A DNA stretch of 64,000 nucleotides from Massilia sp. ZL223 (lineage in GTDB: Bacteria > Pseudomonadota > Gammaproteobacteria > Burkholderiales > Burkholderiaceae_D): contig NZ_JAGPWD010000032.1 of the NCBI RefSeq assembly GCF_018119395.1, positions 1 through 64,000 on the forward strand, read 5' to 3'. Numbering within the stretch: position 1 is the first letter of the stretch; each line of letters begins with the position of its first letter. Made by a program: the position numbers and the translations under genes. Of this stretch, positions 48,748 to 58,748 are shown one piece after another. The notes beneath the pieces are model-generated. The model saw only the letters and a list, made by a program, of their open reading frames with translations. It searched no databases and was not told where the DNA came from.

Positions 48748-49980
48748 ATGTCCCTCGCCGTCCTGCGCAACCGCAACCTCTCCTTCTACCTTTCCGCGCG
48801 CTTCCTCGGCACCCTCGCCGTCCAGATGCAAAGCGTGGCCATCGGCTGGCAGGTCTACCAGATCACCGGCAGCCTGTTCGACCTCGGCCTCATCGGTCTG
48901 GCCCAGTTCGCGCCCTTCCTCGTCCTGATCCTGTGGGCCGGCCACGTGGCCGACCGCCACAACCGCCGCCTCATCGTGCTGCTGTGCATGGCCACCCAGC
49001 TGCTGTGCAGCCTGATGCTGGTCGCCTTCACTGCCAGCGGCAGCCAGGTGGTGTGGCCGGTGTTCGCGATCCTGGTGCTGTTCGGCAGCGCACGCGCCTT
49101 CATGATGCCGGCCTCGCAGGCGGTGCTGAAGAACCTGGTGCCGGACCGCGACTTCAGCCAGGCCGTGGCGCTCGGCTCCTCGACCTTCCACGTGGCGGTG
49201 ATCGCCGGCCCCATCATCGGCGGCCTGCTCTACGTGTTCGGCCCGCAGACCGTGCACATGACGTCCAGCTGCCTGCTGGCGCTGGCGGTGCTGCTGATGT
49301 CCGCCACCCGCAGCGTGCAGCAGACGGTGAGCAAGGCGCCGGTCAGCTGGCACACCCTGCTGGAAGGCCTGCGCCTCGTCCGCTCGCGCCCGATCGTGCT
49401 GGGGGCGATCTCGCTCGACCTGTTCGCGGTGCTGTTCGGCGGCGCCACCGCCCTGCTCCCGGCCTATGCGCACGACGTGCTGCAGGCCGGCCCGACCGGC
49501 CTTGGGCTGCTGCGCACCGCGCCCGGCGCCGGCGCGGCGCTGTGCTCGATCGCGCTGGTCTTCGTCCCGATCACGCGCCGCGTGGGCGCCTGGATGTTCG
49601 GCGGCGTGGCCATGTTCGGCCTGTGCACCCTGGTGCTGGGCTGGACCGCCAGCTTCCCGGTCGCCCTTTGCGCCCTGTTCCTGCTGGGCGCGGGCGACAT
49701 GGTCAGCGTCTACATCCGCCACTTGCTGGTGCAGTACGAGACGCCGGACGAGATCCGCGGCCGCGTCAGCGCCGTGAACTCGGTGTTCATCGGCGCCTCG
49801 AACGAACTGGGAGAGTTCGAATCCGGCGTGACCGCCGGCTGGCTCGGCCTGGTGCGCGCGATCCTGCTGGGCGGGGCCGCCACCCTGTTCGTCACCGGCC
49901 TCTGGGCGGTGCTGTTCCCCGTGCTCTCCAGGATGGACCGCTTCCCTCACCACGACCAGGATCGCAAGAGCGGCGCCTAG
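48748..49980 (+). CDS. MFS transporter (EntS-like)
   Basis: 410 residues, twelve hydrophobic helices. MFS_3/EntS-like features: RNRNLSFYLSARFLGTLAVQMQSVAIGWQVYQITGS at the start, GHVADRHNRRLIVLLCM (motif A), SAVNSVFIGASNELGEFESGV near the end. Such proteins export small hydrophilic molecules such as siderophores; substrate here unknown. No strong ribosome site at ATG 48748. Confidence 0.87.
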   Translation: MSLAVLRNRNLSFYLSARFLGTLAVQMQSVAIGWQVYQITGSLFDLGLIGLAQFAPFLVLILWAGHVADRHNRRLIVLLCMATQLLCSLMLVAFTASGSQVVWPVFAILVLFGSARAFMMPASQAVLKNLVPDRDFSQAVALGSSTFHVAVIAGPIIGGLLYVFGPQTVHMTSSCLLALAVLLMSATRSVQQTVSKAPVSWHTLLEGLRLVRSRPIVLGAISLDLFAVLFGGATALLPAYAHDVLQAGPTGLGLLRTAPGAGAALCSIALVFVPITRRVGAWMFGGVAMFGLCTLVLGWTASFPVALCALFLLGAGDMVSVYIRHLLVQYETPDEIRGRVSAVNSVFIGASNELGEFESGVTAGWLGLVRAILLGGAATLFVTGLWAVLFPVLSRMDRFPHHDQDRKSGA

Positions 49981-50021
49981 GCGCGCTACAATCCCGGTTC
50001 CTGATCATGGCTCCCTGACCG

Positions 50022-50726
50022 ATGAACCGTCCCCCGCTGAGCGTATTGCTGGTCGAAGACCACCCGACGATTGCGCGCCAGGTGGCGGGTTTCCTCGACG
50101 GGCTGGGGTGGCAGACCGACCATGCGGCCACCGGGCGCCTCGCCATCGAGCTGGCGACCCGGCACGCCTACGACGTGGTGCTGCTCGACCTCAACCTGCC
50201 CGACATCGACGGCCTCGAGGTCTGCCGCCAGATCAAGGCGAACGCCCCGAGCAACGTGCCGGTCCTGATGCTGACCGCGCGCGACGCCTTCGAGGACAAG
50301 GCGCGCGGATTCCGCGACGGCGCCGACGACTACCTGACCAAGCCCTTCGACCTGCGCGAACTGGCCCTGCGCTGCGAAGCGCTGGCGCGGCGCGGGCAGC
50401 TGCGCCTGCGCCAGGAGCTGCAGGTCGGGCCTTTGACCCTGCTGCCGCGCGAGATGCGCGCCGCGTACGAGGGCGCGCCGCTGGCGCTGACCCAGACCGG
50501 CTTCAGGATCCTGCTCCAGCTGTGCAGGGAACACCCGCATCCGGTCTCGCGCTCGGTTTTGGTCCGGCACCTGTGGGGCGACGACCCGCCGGACAGCGAT
50601 GCGCTCAAGTCCCACATCTACACCCTGCGCAAGCAGCTCGAACAGGCGTCCGGGCGCAAGCTGCTGGCAACCATCCTGAACCTGGGCTACCGGCTCGATC
50701 TCGACGCGGCGCCGCAGGATGGCTAA
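50022..50726 (+). CDS. OmpR-family response regulator
   Basis: 234 residues. Receiver (about 6-120) with Glu12/Asp13, phospho-acceptor Asp56 in LLDLNLPDIDG, and Lys in YLTKPFDLREL. The C-terminal winged HTH (about 130-225) ends LLATILNLGYRLD. The stop region overlaps the downstream kinase gene by 8 bases, giving a two-component pair. Confidence 0.93.
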   Translation: MNRPPLSVLLVEDHPTIARQVAGFLDGLGWQTDHAATGRLAIELATRHAYDVVLLDLNLPDIDGLEVCRQIKANAPSNVPVLMLTARDAFEDKARGFRDGADDYLTKPFDLRELALRCEALARRGQLRLRQELQVGPLTLLPREMRAAYEGAPLALTQTGFRILLQLCREHPHPVSRSVLVRHLWGDDPPDSDALKSHIYTLRKQLEQASGRKLLATILNLGYRLDLDAAPQDG

Positions 50727-51915
50727 GTCGATCCGGCAGGGATTGTTCACGGCGCTGGCCGGCTTCACGGTCCTGATCTGCCTGTGCTACACCGGGCTGG
50801 CGGTCGTCATCGCCTACGTCACCGAAGACATGCTGGTCGAGCGCCTGCTGGAGCGGGAAGCGCGCGCCATCGCGCGCCATGTGGAGCAGCACGGCGACAT
50901 TCCGTCGGCGCGCAACGATCTGATCGCCGTCTACGCCAGCCATGCGGCCCTGCCCGCCGTCGTGCGCCAGGCGGCGGGGCCGGCGGAAGGACGCGCCGAA
51001 GTGTTCGCCGGCGGCGGGCGCCACTATCACCTGATGGCCCTCGACCTCGACGCGCGGCGCGTGTACCTGCTGGCCGACGTAGGCCCGCTGCTGGTGGTCT
51101 CCAAGGTGATCCAGGACGTCGGCGGCGTGCTGATCTTCGTGGCGCTGGGACTGATCGCGCTGGCGCTGCTGCTGGCCTGGCTGCTGGCCAGGCGCCTGGT
51201 CCTGCCTTTGCAGACCCTTGCCGCGGAAGCGCGCGCGCTGGGACCCGGCAGCGAGATCGCCTTCAGCGCACGCGGCCGGCCTGACGAAATCGGCTTCCTG
51301 GCCGAACGCCTGGAAACCGGCTTCAGCGAATTGCAGGCCGCGCTGGAGCGCGAGCACGCATTCACGCGCGACGTGGGCCACGAGCTGCGCACGCCGCTCA
51401 CCATCATGAACAACACGCTCGCGACGCGTCCCATCGGCGATGCGGAAGTGGTGCAGCTGCAGGCTGGGCTGGACGAGATTCGGAGTACGGTCGACGTCCT
51501 GTTTGCCCTCGCCCGCGCCGAGCGGCTCGGCAGCGAACGCTTCGACCTGCGCGCCTGCATCGAGCAATGCCTGCTGCGCGTGCTGGAAGAAGGCCGCTGG
51601 GACGCCAGCCGCTGGACGCTCGACCTGCCCGAGCGCCTCGAGGTCGCCGGCAACCCGCATCTCGCCGCCCTCCTCGTCCATAACTGCGTGGGCAATGCGC
51701 TCTTCCACGGCGGTCCCCAGGCCCGGCTGTCGCTCTGCTGGGCCGATGGCAGGCTGGTGATCGCGAATACCGTGACGCCGGGAGAACCGGGCCGCATCCA
51801 GGGCTTTTCGCACGGGCAGAACCTGCTGGCGCGCGTCGCGCGGGCCATGCACTGGGAACTCGGTTTCCACCCGGGCCCATCGAGCTACCGCGTCGAGATC
51901 CGCCCCACGAGCTGA
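50719..51915 (+). CDS. sensor histidine kinase, partner of the adjacent regulator
   Basis: 398 residues. Two TM helices (about 12-35 and 135-158) enclose a short periplasmic region; then HAMP, HisKA (REHAFTRDVGHELRTPLTIMNN with the phospho-His), and a reduced HATPase (LLVHNCVGNALFHGG, NLLARVARAMHWELGF). The G1/G2 boxes are shortened compared with EnvZ-type kinases. The esterase gene 74 bases downstream is a possible target. Confidence 0.9.
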   Translation: MAKSIRQGLFTALAGFTVLICLCYTGLAVVIAYVTEDMLVERLLEREARAIARHVEQHGDIPSARNDLIAVYASHAALPAVVRQAAGPAEGRAEVFAGGGRHYHLMALDLDARRVYLLADVGPLLVVSKVIQDVGGVLIFVALGLIALALLLAWLLARRLVLPLQTLAAEARALGPGSEIAFSARGRPDEIGFLAERLETGFSELQAALEREHAFTRDVGHELRTPLTIMNNTLATRPIGDAEVVQLQAGLDEIRSTVDVLFALARAERLGSERFDLRACIEQCLLRVLEEGRWDASRWTLDLPERLEVAGNPHLAALLVHNCVGNALFHGGPQARLSLCWADGRLVIANTVTPGEPGRIQGFSHGQNLLARVARAMHWELGFHPGPSSYRVEIRPTS

Positions 51916-51930
51916 AATCCGCGGGATTTC
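51914..51930. promoter_or_regulatory. short hairpin after the kinase gene
   Basis: GAAATCC GCG GGATTTC, a 7-bp stem with a 3-base loop, followed by a second ATTTCAC. It has no T-run and may be an operator for the downstream esterase gene or a weak terminator. Confidence 0.3.
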
Positions 51931-51988
51931 ACCGCGATTTCACCCCTGCCCGCATACGCTGGGTGCTCCATTCACCAGGAGCACGTCC

Positions 51989-52864
51989 ATGAAAATCCTC
52001 ATCGCCCTGATCGCCCTGTCCTGTGCCTGCACCACGGCGCTGGCCCAGGTCGGCAAGCTCGTCCACAAGGAAGAAAAGCGCAAGTACATCGTGTACACGC
52101 CCGCGTCCTACCACAGCGAACCGCAGCAATCCTATCCGGTCGTCTTCAACTTCCACGGCGGCGGCATGAGCATGACCGAGCAGATGCTGTACAGCCAGAT
52201 GAACCGGACGGCGGACCGCCACCGCTTCATCGTGGTCTACCCGCAAGGCATCAAACAGGACTGGAACGTCGGTTTCGACATGCCTTATCTGGAAGGGACC
52301 GACGACGTCGGCTTCACCCAGGCGCTGCTGGCGAAGCTCAAGCAGGATTACCGCATCGACGGCAGCCGGGTGTATGCCACCGGCCTGTCGCGCGGGGGCT
52401 TCTTTGCGCTGCGCCTCGCGGCCGACCTGCCGGAAGTGTTCGCAGCCGTGGCCTCGGTGGGCGGGCCGACGCCGAAGCCGCTGGTCCAGCATCATACGAA
52501 GGCGGGCAAGGTCGGCGTGATGCTGATCCACGGTACCGCGGACCAGGTGGTGGCCTACGGCGGCAAGCCGGCCGGCTACCTGTCCGCCGAGGACAGCCAG
52601 CGCTACTGGGCCGAGCGCAACGGCCTGGCCTCGGCGCCGGCGCGCTCACGCACGATCGACGCCGATAAGGGCGACGGCACCGATGTGACCTATCTCGAAC
52701 AGGCTGACGTTGAGCGCGGCGTGGCGCTGGTGACGGTGAAGGACGGCGGCCATACCTGGCCGGGCGCCGATCCCTTCAATATCGGCCTGCCGATCGGGAA
52801 GACTACGCGCGATGTCGACGCCAATGAACTGATGTGGCAGTTCTTCAGCCGGCACCGGCGGTGA
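51989..52864 (+). CDS. secreted esterase/PHB depolymerase-like hydrolase (LpqC type)
   Basis: 291 residues. A signal peptide ([19 protein letters not shown]) is cleaved before QVGK. Alpha/beta hydrolase fold: [11 protein letters not shown] oxyanion loop, GLSRGG nucleophile elbow (Ser about 133), and a C-terminal His in GGHTWPG; an Asp of the triad is likely in GTADQVV. The family acts on polyhydroxybutyrate or feruloyl/acetyl esters. Convergent with the chemoreceptor gene, 20-base overlap. Confidence 0.85.
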   Translation: MKILIALIALSCACTTALAQVGKLVHKEEKRKYIVYTPASYHSEPQQSYPVVFNFHGGGMSMTEQMLYSQMNRTADRHRFIVVYPQGIKQDWNVGFDMPYLEGTDDVGFTQALLAKLKQDYRIDGSRVYATGLSRGGFFALRLAADLPEVFAAVASVGGPTPKPLVQHHTKAGKVGVMLIHGTADQVVAYGGKPAGYLSAEDSQRYWAERNGLASAPARSRTIDADKGDGTDVTYLEQADVERGVALVTVKDGGHTWPGADPFNIGLPIGKTTRDVDANELMWQFFSRHRR

Positions 52865-54398
52865 GCGCCGCGGTCCGGAACCGGCCCACCTGTTCCTGAA
52901 GGTGCTGTGACTGCTCGTGCAGCGACTGCGCGGCGGCGGTGGCCTCTTCCACCAGCGCGGCATTCTGCTGCGTCAGCCCGTCGACGTGGCCCAGCGCCAG
53001 GCTGATCTCGCGCACCTGGGTGGCCTGGCTGTCGCTGGCATCGGCCATCTCGCGCATCGCGCCAGCCAGGCGGTTGACGTTGGCGACGATCTGCTCCATG
53101 GTCTGTCCCGCTTGGCCGACCAGGGCCGAGCCGTCGCCGATGGCCGCGACCGACTCGCCGATGAGGGCCTTGATTTCCTGGGCCGCGACCGCCGAGCGCT
53201 GCGCCAGGTTGCGCACTTCACCGGCGACGACCGCGAAGCCGCGTCCCTGCTCGCCGGCGCGCGCCGCTTCGACGGCGGCGTTCAGGGCCAGGATGTTGGT
53301 CTGGAACGCGATGCCGTCGATGACCGCGATGATGTCGACGATGCGCGCCGACGCCGCATCGATGGTGTCCATCTTCTCCACCACCTTGTCCATGATGACG
53401 CCGCCCTCGACCGCCACGGAGGAGGCCGCAGCCGCCACCTGCCCCGCCGCCTGCGCCGCGTCGGCATTGTTGCGCACCGTGCTGGTCAGCGACTCCATCG
53501 CGGCGACGGTCTGTTCCAGCGACGCGGCTTGCGACGCGGTGCGTTGCGACAGGTGACGGTTCCCGGTCGCGACTTCGTCGGTGACCGTCGAGATTTCGCT
53601 GGCGCCGCGACGCACCTCCTGCACGATACGCGCCAGGCCCAGGCGCATGCCATGCAGGGTGCCCATCATCGCGCCCAGCTCGTCCCTCGAGCGCGCTTCC
53701 AGTGCGACCGTGAGGTCGCCCCGCTCGACCGCCTGGGCGAACGCGCAGGCGCGGCGGATCGGACGGGTGACGCCGCGCGTGACGGCCGCCGCGAGGCCGG
53801 CGCCGAGCGCCGCGGCCAGCGCGGAGATGGCCACCACGATCCAGCGCGAGTGTTCGGTGACGGCGCCGATGTTGTCGCTCGCCGCATTCATGTCGGCTTC
53901 GATGGCATCGATCGCGGCGTCGAGATCGGTCACGATCCGGCGCCGCAGCGGGCTGCATTCATTGATCAGGAAAGCGGCGAAGGCCGCCATGTCGCCGCTG
54001 TCGCGCAGCTGGCGCGGGCGCAGGAGTTCCTGCGCCATCTGGCGCAGTCCCGCGCTGGCCTTGTCGAACTCGGGCCGGCCGCGCAGGACCGGTTCCAGCG
54101 CGTCGAGCTTGCGCACGTAGGCTTCGCGCTGGCGGTCCAGCAGGGCCAGCTCGGCCTGCGCCTGGGCCGGGTCCTGCACGATGTACACGTTGCGCGCCGC
54201 GATGCCGGTCTGCGCCAGCGCCTCGCGGATTTCGTACAGCGGCTCGAGTTGCTGCTGGCGGATCGCGGTCGCCGCGCCGATCGCGTCGGCGGTCGTGCCG
54301 AGCCGGTTCAGGGAAATGGCCGTGATGGCGAACATGAGGGCAACGACGACTCCGAAGGACAAGGCGAGCCGGGTACCGATTTTCAGATTGGATAACAC
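52845..54398 (-). CDS. methyl-accepting chemotaxis protein
   Basis: 517 residues. TM1 (about 11-33), a periplasmic four-helix-type sensor (about 34-188), TM2 (about 189-211), HAMP (about 212-265), and the signalling domain. The conserved tip reads [20 protein letters not shown], then [24 protein letters not shown], which contacts CheA/CheW. Ligand unknown. It likely shares a transcript with the small membrane protein 36 bases upstream. It fits the presence of flagellin elsewhere in the window. Confidence 0.94.
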   Translation of the reverse strand: MLSNLKIGTRLALSFGVVVALMFAITAISLNRLGTTADAIGAATAIRQQQLEPLYEIREALAQTGIAARNVYIVQDPAQAQAELALLDRQREAYVRKLDALEPVLRGRPEFDKASAGLRQMAQELLRPRQLRDSGDMAAFAAFLINECSPLRRRIVTDLDAAIDAIEADMNAASDNIGAVTEHSRWIVVAISALAAALGAGLAAAVTRGVTRPIRRACAFAQAVERGDLTVALEARSRDELGAMMGTLHGMRLGLARIVQEVRRGASEISTVTDEVATGNRHLSQRTASQAASLEQTVAAMESLTSTVRNNADAAQAAGQVAAAASSVAVEGGVIMDKVVEKMDTIDAASARIVDIIAVIDGIAFQTNILALNAAVEAARAGEQGRGFAVVAGEVRNLAQRSAVAAQEIKALIGESVAAIGDGSALVGQAGQTMEQIVANVNRLAGAMREMADASDSQATQVREISLALGHVDGLTQQNAALVEEATAAAQSLHEQSQHLQEQVGRFRTAALTAGAG

Positions 54399-54434
54399 GA
54401 TGGACCTGGATGAGAAGAATGGCCGCAGGGCGCT

Positions 54435-54725
54435 TCATGCGCCGGCCGGGCCGAGTTCGACCCAGCCGCGCTCCAGGTAATCGGCGACAAGCATGTCCTG
54501 GATGGCGAGGGAATAGGCGATGGACACCAGCGGCAGCGTGAAACCCAGCATGCTGCTGCAGCACAGGTAGACGGGAATCGCGAGAATGATGCCGGCCATG
54601 AAGGCGTGCATCCACTGCCGCTTGTAGGCCAGGTAGGCGACGCCCGCCACCAGCACGCACAGGGAACAGCGGAAACCGACCGTTTCGCGCCGGCCGGTGT
54701 GCGGATGCCTGAAGACGTGTGCCAT
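54435..54725 (-). CDS. small membrane protein
   Basis: 96 residues with two hydrophobic helices (about 20-35 and 42-62) and a C-terminal amphipathic stretch. Family not recognised. ATG 54725 lies in AT-rich sequence. It precedes the chemoreceptor gene by 36 bases. Confidence 0.6.
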   Translation of the reverse strand: MAHVFRHPHTGRRETVGFRCSLCVLVAGVAYLAYKRQWMHAFMAGIILAIPVYLCCSSMLGFTLPLVSIAYSLAIQDMLVADYLERGWVELGPAGA

Positions 54726-54899
54726 ACAAAATGAACAGAACGAGTTGATTCAGGCATGGATTCTACGTACTAAAAATTAGCACAGTCTCACGCATTGTTT
54801 CACATGAGCAAAATCCAACACCGCCCTTTGTGCAGACCGGGCGCGGCGAAAACAAGGGGACGTGTAAGATGGACTTAACGTGACAACAGGAGCAAACCC

Positions 54900-55274
54900 A
54901 TGCAAATCAATGTCAATACCGATAACACCATCGATAAGCACCAAGGCCTGGACGAGCATGTGGAATCCGTCCTGCGCTCCTCCATCGGCCGCTTCGGCGA
55001 CCACGTGACCCGTGTCGACGTGCACCTGAGTAACGAGGTCAAGGAAAAGAAGGCCGACGGCGGCCAGAGCTGCATGATGGAAGCGCGCGTGTCCGGCTAT
55101 GCGCCGGTGGTCGTGCACGAGCACGCGGCCGACCTGCACCAGGCGGTGCAGAACGCGGGCGGCAAGCTGGCGCGCGCCCTCGACAGCGCCATCGGGCGCC
55201 TGCAGGACAAGAACAAGCACACTTCGCCGGCCATCGACGATCCGCTGTCCGACAAGCACCTGACGGATTCCTGA
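54900..55274 (+). CDS. HPF/RaiA-family ribosome-associated protein
   Basis: 124 residues. Matches the short HPF/RaiA (sigma-54 modulation) domain: MQINVNTDNTID, GLDEHVESVLRSSIGRFGDHVTRVDVHLSNE, VVHEHAADLHQAVQNAGGKLARALDSAIGRL. Such proteins bind the 30S decoding region and inactivate ribosomes in stasis or cold. This is a divergent form with a hydrophilic tail. CAGGAG precedes ATG 54900. A strong hairpin follows. Confidence 0.85.
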   Translation: MQINVNTDNTIDKHQGLDEHVESVLRSSIGRFGDHVTRVDVHLSNEVKEKKADGGQSCMMEARVSGYAPVVVHEHAADLHQAVQNAGGKLARALDSAIGRLQDKNKHTSPAIDDPLSDKHLTDS

Positions 55275-55288
55275 TCGCCGTCGGATGC

Positions 55289-55315
55289 GCGTACGCCCTG
55301 CGTCAGGGCGTACGC
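55289..55315. terminator. bidirectional hairpin between convergent genes
   Basis: GCGTACGCCCT, loop GCGTC, AGGGCGTACGC: a perfect 11-bp stem. It lies between the HPF-like and BtuF-like genes and includes the stop codon of the latter. No T-run follows, so termination may need Rho. Confidence 0.55.
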
Positions 55316-56118
55316 TCTCCGTCCAGCATTCCCCTCAGCTCGCGCAGATAGCGCACGCCCGCCAGCGCGCGGCTGCCGTACCACGACATCATCTCGCCGT
55401 CGACCAGCAGGACCGGGATGCCGATCTGCTTTTCCAGCGCGTCGGCATGCTCCTCGGTGAAGCGATAAGGCTCGGTCGACAGCAGCACCGCATCCAGTTG
55501 ATCCACCAGTGCTTGCGACCACTCGAAGCGCGGATAGCGGGCCTCGCCCAGCTCGGGAATGCGCCAGCCGAGCTCGGCCAGCATGGCGGCGATGTAGGTG
55601 TCCTTCGACACGCTCATCCACGGGTCTTGCCAGATGCAGTACAGCACGGTGCGCGGCGGACCGGGCGGCATGCTGCGCACCTGGGCCAGCTCGCGCTCGA
55701 AAGCGGCGCACCAGGCCTCGGCCTTGTCTTCCACGCCGAAGATGCCGCCCATCAGGCGCGCCAGGGCCAGGTTGTCCTGTGGCACCAGGGGATGGGTGAC
55801 CACGACGTGGGGCACGAATTCGGCCAGCTTGTCGGCGGTCGGCTTTTCATTTTCGTCAATGTTGACGATCACGTGGGTCGGCGCCAGCTTGCGGATCTTG
55901 TCGATGTTGACGTCCTTGGTGCCGCCGACTTTCGGGATCGCGGCGACCGTTTCGCGCGGATGGATGCAAAAACCGGTTCGGCCGACCAGCTGGGACGCCA
56001 GGCCCAGGTCGCACAGCAGTTCGGTGATCGAGGGCACCAAAGACACGATGCGCGCATCTGGCGCCGGAGCGTGCGCCTGGCCGAGCGCATCGAAGAGAGG
56101 AAGGCTGGATGTTGTCAT
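55303..56118 (-). CDS. cobalamin-binding (BtuF-type) substrate-binding protein without signal peptide
   Basis: 271 residues. Helical-backbone metal/cobalamin-receptor fold: RIVSLVPSITELLCDLGLASQLVGRTGFC, VGGTKDVNIDKIRKLAPTHVIVNIDENEKP, WQDPWMSVSKDTYIAAMLAELGW. BtuF is periplasmic; here the first residues (MTTSSLPLFDALGQAH) show no signal peptide. No transporter genes adjoin it. It may be cytosolic with another role. Confidence 0.8.
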   Translation of the reverse strand: MTTSSLPLFDALGQAHAPAPDARIVSLVPSITELLCDLGLASQLVGRTGFCIHPRETVAAIPKVGGTKDVNIDKIRKLAPTHVIVNIDENEKPTADKLAEFVPHVVVTHPLVPQDNLALARLMGGIFGVEDKAEAWCAAFERELAQVRSMPPGPPRTVLYCIWQDPWMSVSKDTYIAAMLAELGWRIPELGEARYPRFEWSQALVDQLDAVLLSTEPYRFTEEHADALEKQIGIPVLLVDGEMMSWYGSRALAGVRYLRELRGMLDGERTP

Positions 56119-56174
56119 AGTCGCTATTGGACCACTGTTGTTTATGAAACGCCAGCCACCGCGTCGGAGTTGCA

Positions 56175-57188
56175 ATGCGTTATTATTCCATGGATGTAAT
56201 GACGTCTAGACAGCTCGAGGATCACTTGGAACACATCGGCACCTTCGGTGCTTCCCGCTTCACCGCCGGCGACCTGCAATTATTCCGCGGCGAACGCGAC
56301 CCCGCCGTGGCCGCCGCATTGGCGTCCTGCGCGGTGGTGCGGATGGCGCGCGGCCGGCGTATCGCGGGCGGGGGCCAGGCGCGCCTCTACATCGTGCTGT
56401 CCGGGCTGCTGGAACTCGCGTCCGACGTCCACACCGGCGACGACGGCGGCACCAGCCGCATCCTGCCCGGCGAAAGCGCGGGCGAGCAGGCGGTGCTGGA
56501 CGACGCCGTCAACCTGGCGGCCATCACCGCGCTCGAGGACAGCGAACTGCTGGTAATCGAGCCTGACCTGGTGTGGGAACTGATCGACCGCTCGAATGTC
56601 CTGGCGCGCAATCTGCTGCGCCTGCTGTCCTTCCGCGTGCGCGCCGCCAACGCCCTGCTGCGCCGGCGCCAGAAGCTGGGCGAGTTCTACCGCCAGCTCT
56701 CGCTCAACGACGCCCTGACGGGCCTGTACAACCGCGCCTGGCTGAACGAGATGCTGCCCAAGCTGGTGGCGCGCGCGGCCCAGGATGGCAGTCCGCTGTC
56801 GCTGGTGATGATCGACCTCGACCATTTCAAGCGCTTCAACGACACCCACGGCCACATCGCGGGCGACGCCGCCCTGTCGGCCGCCGCCAGCGTGATCCGC
56901 GGCGCCCTGCGTCCGTCCGACTTCGCGGTGCGCTACGGCGGCGAAGAGATGATGGCGGTGCTGCCCGACACCAGCGCCCAGCTCGCCACCATGGTGGCCG
57001 AGCGCCTGTGCCAGCGCCTGCGCGAGGCGGTGGTGTTTCCCGACATGCGCCTGCCCCTGCCCCACATGACGGGTTCCTTCGGCGTGGCCAGCCTGGCGCC
57101 GGGAGACGACGAGCGCGCCCTGGTGGCCGCCGCCGACGCCGCGCTCTACCGCGCCAAGGAAGCGGGCCGCGACCGGGTCTGCGTGTAG
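56175..57188 (+). CDS. cNMP-binding-like plus GGDEF protein with GGEEM active site
   Basis: 337 residues. A cyclic-nucleotide-binding-like beta domain (about 40-150; RLYIVLSGLLELASD, ILPGESAGEQAVLDD) is joined by a helix to a GGDEF domain (about 175-335). The signature loop is GGEEM rather than GG(D/E)EF; DLDHFKRFNDTHGH and the RxxD inhibitory site five residues before the loop (RPSD) are intact. The Met change may reduce or alter cyclase activity. ATG 56190 is a possible shorter start. Confidence 0.88.
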   Translation: MRYYSMDVMTSRQLEDHLEHIGTFGASRFTAGDLQLFRGERDPAVAAALASCAVVRMARGRRIAGGGQARLYIVLSGLLELASDVHTGDDGGTSRILPGESAGEQAVLDDAVNLAAITALEDSELLVIEPDLVWELIDRSNVLARNLLRLLSFRVRAANALLRRRQKLGEFYRQLSLNDALTGLYNRAWLNEMLPKLVARAAQDGSPLSLVMIDLDHFKRFNDTHGHIAGDAALSAAASVIRGALRPSDFAVRYGGEEMMAVLPDTSAQLATMVAERLCQRLREAVVFPDMRLPLPHMTGSFGVASLAPGDDERALVAAADAALYRAKEAGRDRVCV

Positions 57189-57280
57189 CCGGCTGACAGT
57201 AGCGGCTGCCCAGCTGGGCTGACTTGAGCGCCGATCTGTGCCACCATGGCGCCGGACCGCACAACACAACAAGAACACGC

Positions 57281-58729
57281 ATGAGTACGCATACCTTTCT
57301 CTGGCACGACTATGAAACCTTTGGCGCCACCCCGCGCCGCGACCGCCCGGCCCAGTTCGCCGCGATCCGCACGGACGCCGAGCTGAACGAAATCGGCGAG
57401 CCGATCATGGTGTACTGCCAGCCAGCCAACGATTTCCTGCCCGACCCGCAGTCTTGCCTGATCACCGGCATCACCCCGCAGCACTGCCTGGAACAAGGCG
57501 TGCCCGAGCACGAGTTCGCGCGCATCATCGAGGCCGCCTTCAGCGAGCCGGGCACCATTGGCGTGGGCTACAACACGATCCGCTTCGACGACGAGGTGAC
57601 GCGCTTCCTGTTCTGGCGCAACCTGATCGACCCGTATGCGCGCGAGTGGCAGAACAACTGCGGGCGCTGGGACCTGCTGGACGTGGTGCGCATGGTGTAC
57701 GCACTGCGCCCCGACGGCATCGAATGGCCGCGGCGCGAGGACGGCAAGCCGAGCTTCCGCCTGGAGCACCTGACGGCGGCGAACGGCCTGTCGCATGATG
57801 CGGCGCACGACGCGCTCTCCGACGTGCGCGCGACGATCGCGCTGGCGCGTTTGATCCGCGAGAAGCAGCCGCGCCTGTTCGACTTCTGCCTGGAGCTGCG
57901 CCGCAAGGATCGCGTGGCGGCCGAGATGGGCCTGCACCTGGACCCGTCGCAGCGCCAGCCCTTCCTGCACGTCTCGGGCATGTTCCCGGTCGAATACGGC
58001 TGCCTGGGACTGGTGTGGCCGCTGGCCCAGCATCCGACCAACAAGAACGAGATCCTGGTATGGGACTGCCGCCACGATCCGTCCGAGCTGTTCGCGATGG
58101 ACGTGGAGACAATCCGCCTGCGTATGTTTACGCGCAGCGCCGAGCTGCCGGAAGGGATGACGCGCCTGCCGGTCAAGAGCGTGCACCTGAACAAATCGCC
58201 GATGCTGGTCGGGAACCTCAAGACCTTGCGGCCGGACCTGGCGACGCGCTGGGACATCGACCTGGAACGCGGCCGCGCGCATGCGGCGCTGGCGGCGGCC
58301 GGGCGCGACATGAAGGCGGTGTGGGCGCAGGTGTTCCAGAAGCCTGCGTCTTCCGGGGAAGTGGACGTGGACGAGGACCTGTACGGCGGCTTCGTGAGCA
58401 GCGGCGACCGGCGCAAGCTGGAAGCGCTGCGCCATGAAGCGCCCGAGGCGCTGGCGCGCCAGCGTCCCAGCTTCGAGGACGAGCGCCTGAGCGAGCTGCT
58501 GTTCCGCTACCGCGCGCGCAACTTCCCGCATACCTTGTCGGAGCAGGAGATGCAGCGCTGGGAAGACCATCGCGCGGCGCGCCTGTTCGACGGGGCGGCG
58601 GGGGCGAGGACGGTGGATCAGCTGTTTGGGGAAATCGATGCGCTGTCGGAGACGGCGGATGAGCGGGCGGAGGAGATACTGGGGGCGCTCTATGATTATG
58701 TGGAGCAGGTGGCGCCGGCGCGTTATTGA
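57281..58729 (+). CDS. sbcB: exodeoxyribonuclease I
   Basis: 482 residues. Single-strand 3'-5' exonuclease of recombination and mismatch repair. DEDD motifs: FLWHDYETFGA (exo I), GVGYNTIRFDDEVTRFLFWRNL (exo II), HDALSDVRATIALARLI (exo III). SH3-like and helical C-terminal regions follow. ATG 57281 is chosen because the motif begins at residue 8, as in E. coli; the longer frame has no support. Confidence 0.93.
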   Translation: MSTHTFLWHDYETFGATPRRDRPAQFAAIRTDAELNEIGEPIMVYCQPANDFLPDPQSCLITGITPQHCLEQGVPEHEFARIIEAAFSEPGTIGVGYNTIRFDDEVTRFLFWRNLIDPYAREWQNNCGRWDLLDVVRMVYALRPDGIEWPRREDGKPSFRLEHLTAANGLSHDAAHDALSDVRATIALARLIREKQPRLFDFCLELRRKDRVAAEMGLHLDPSQRQPFLHVSGMFPVEYGCLGLVWPLAQHPTNKNEILVWDCRHDPSELFAMDVETIRLRMFTRSAELPEGMTRLPVKSVHLNKSPMLVGNLKTLRPDLATRWDIDLERGRAHAALAAAGRDMKAVWAQVFQKPASSGEVDVDEDLYGGFVSSGDRRKLEALRHEAPEALARQRPSFEDERLSELLFRYRARNFPHTLSEQEMQRWEDHRAARLFDGAAGARTVDQLFGEIDALSETADERAEEILGALYDYVEQVAPARY

Positions 58730-58748
58730 GGGTTCGGCTGTGCGGCGA

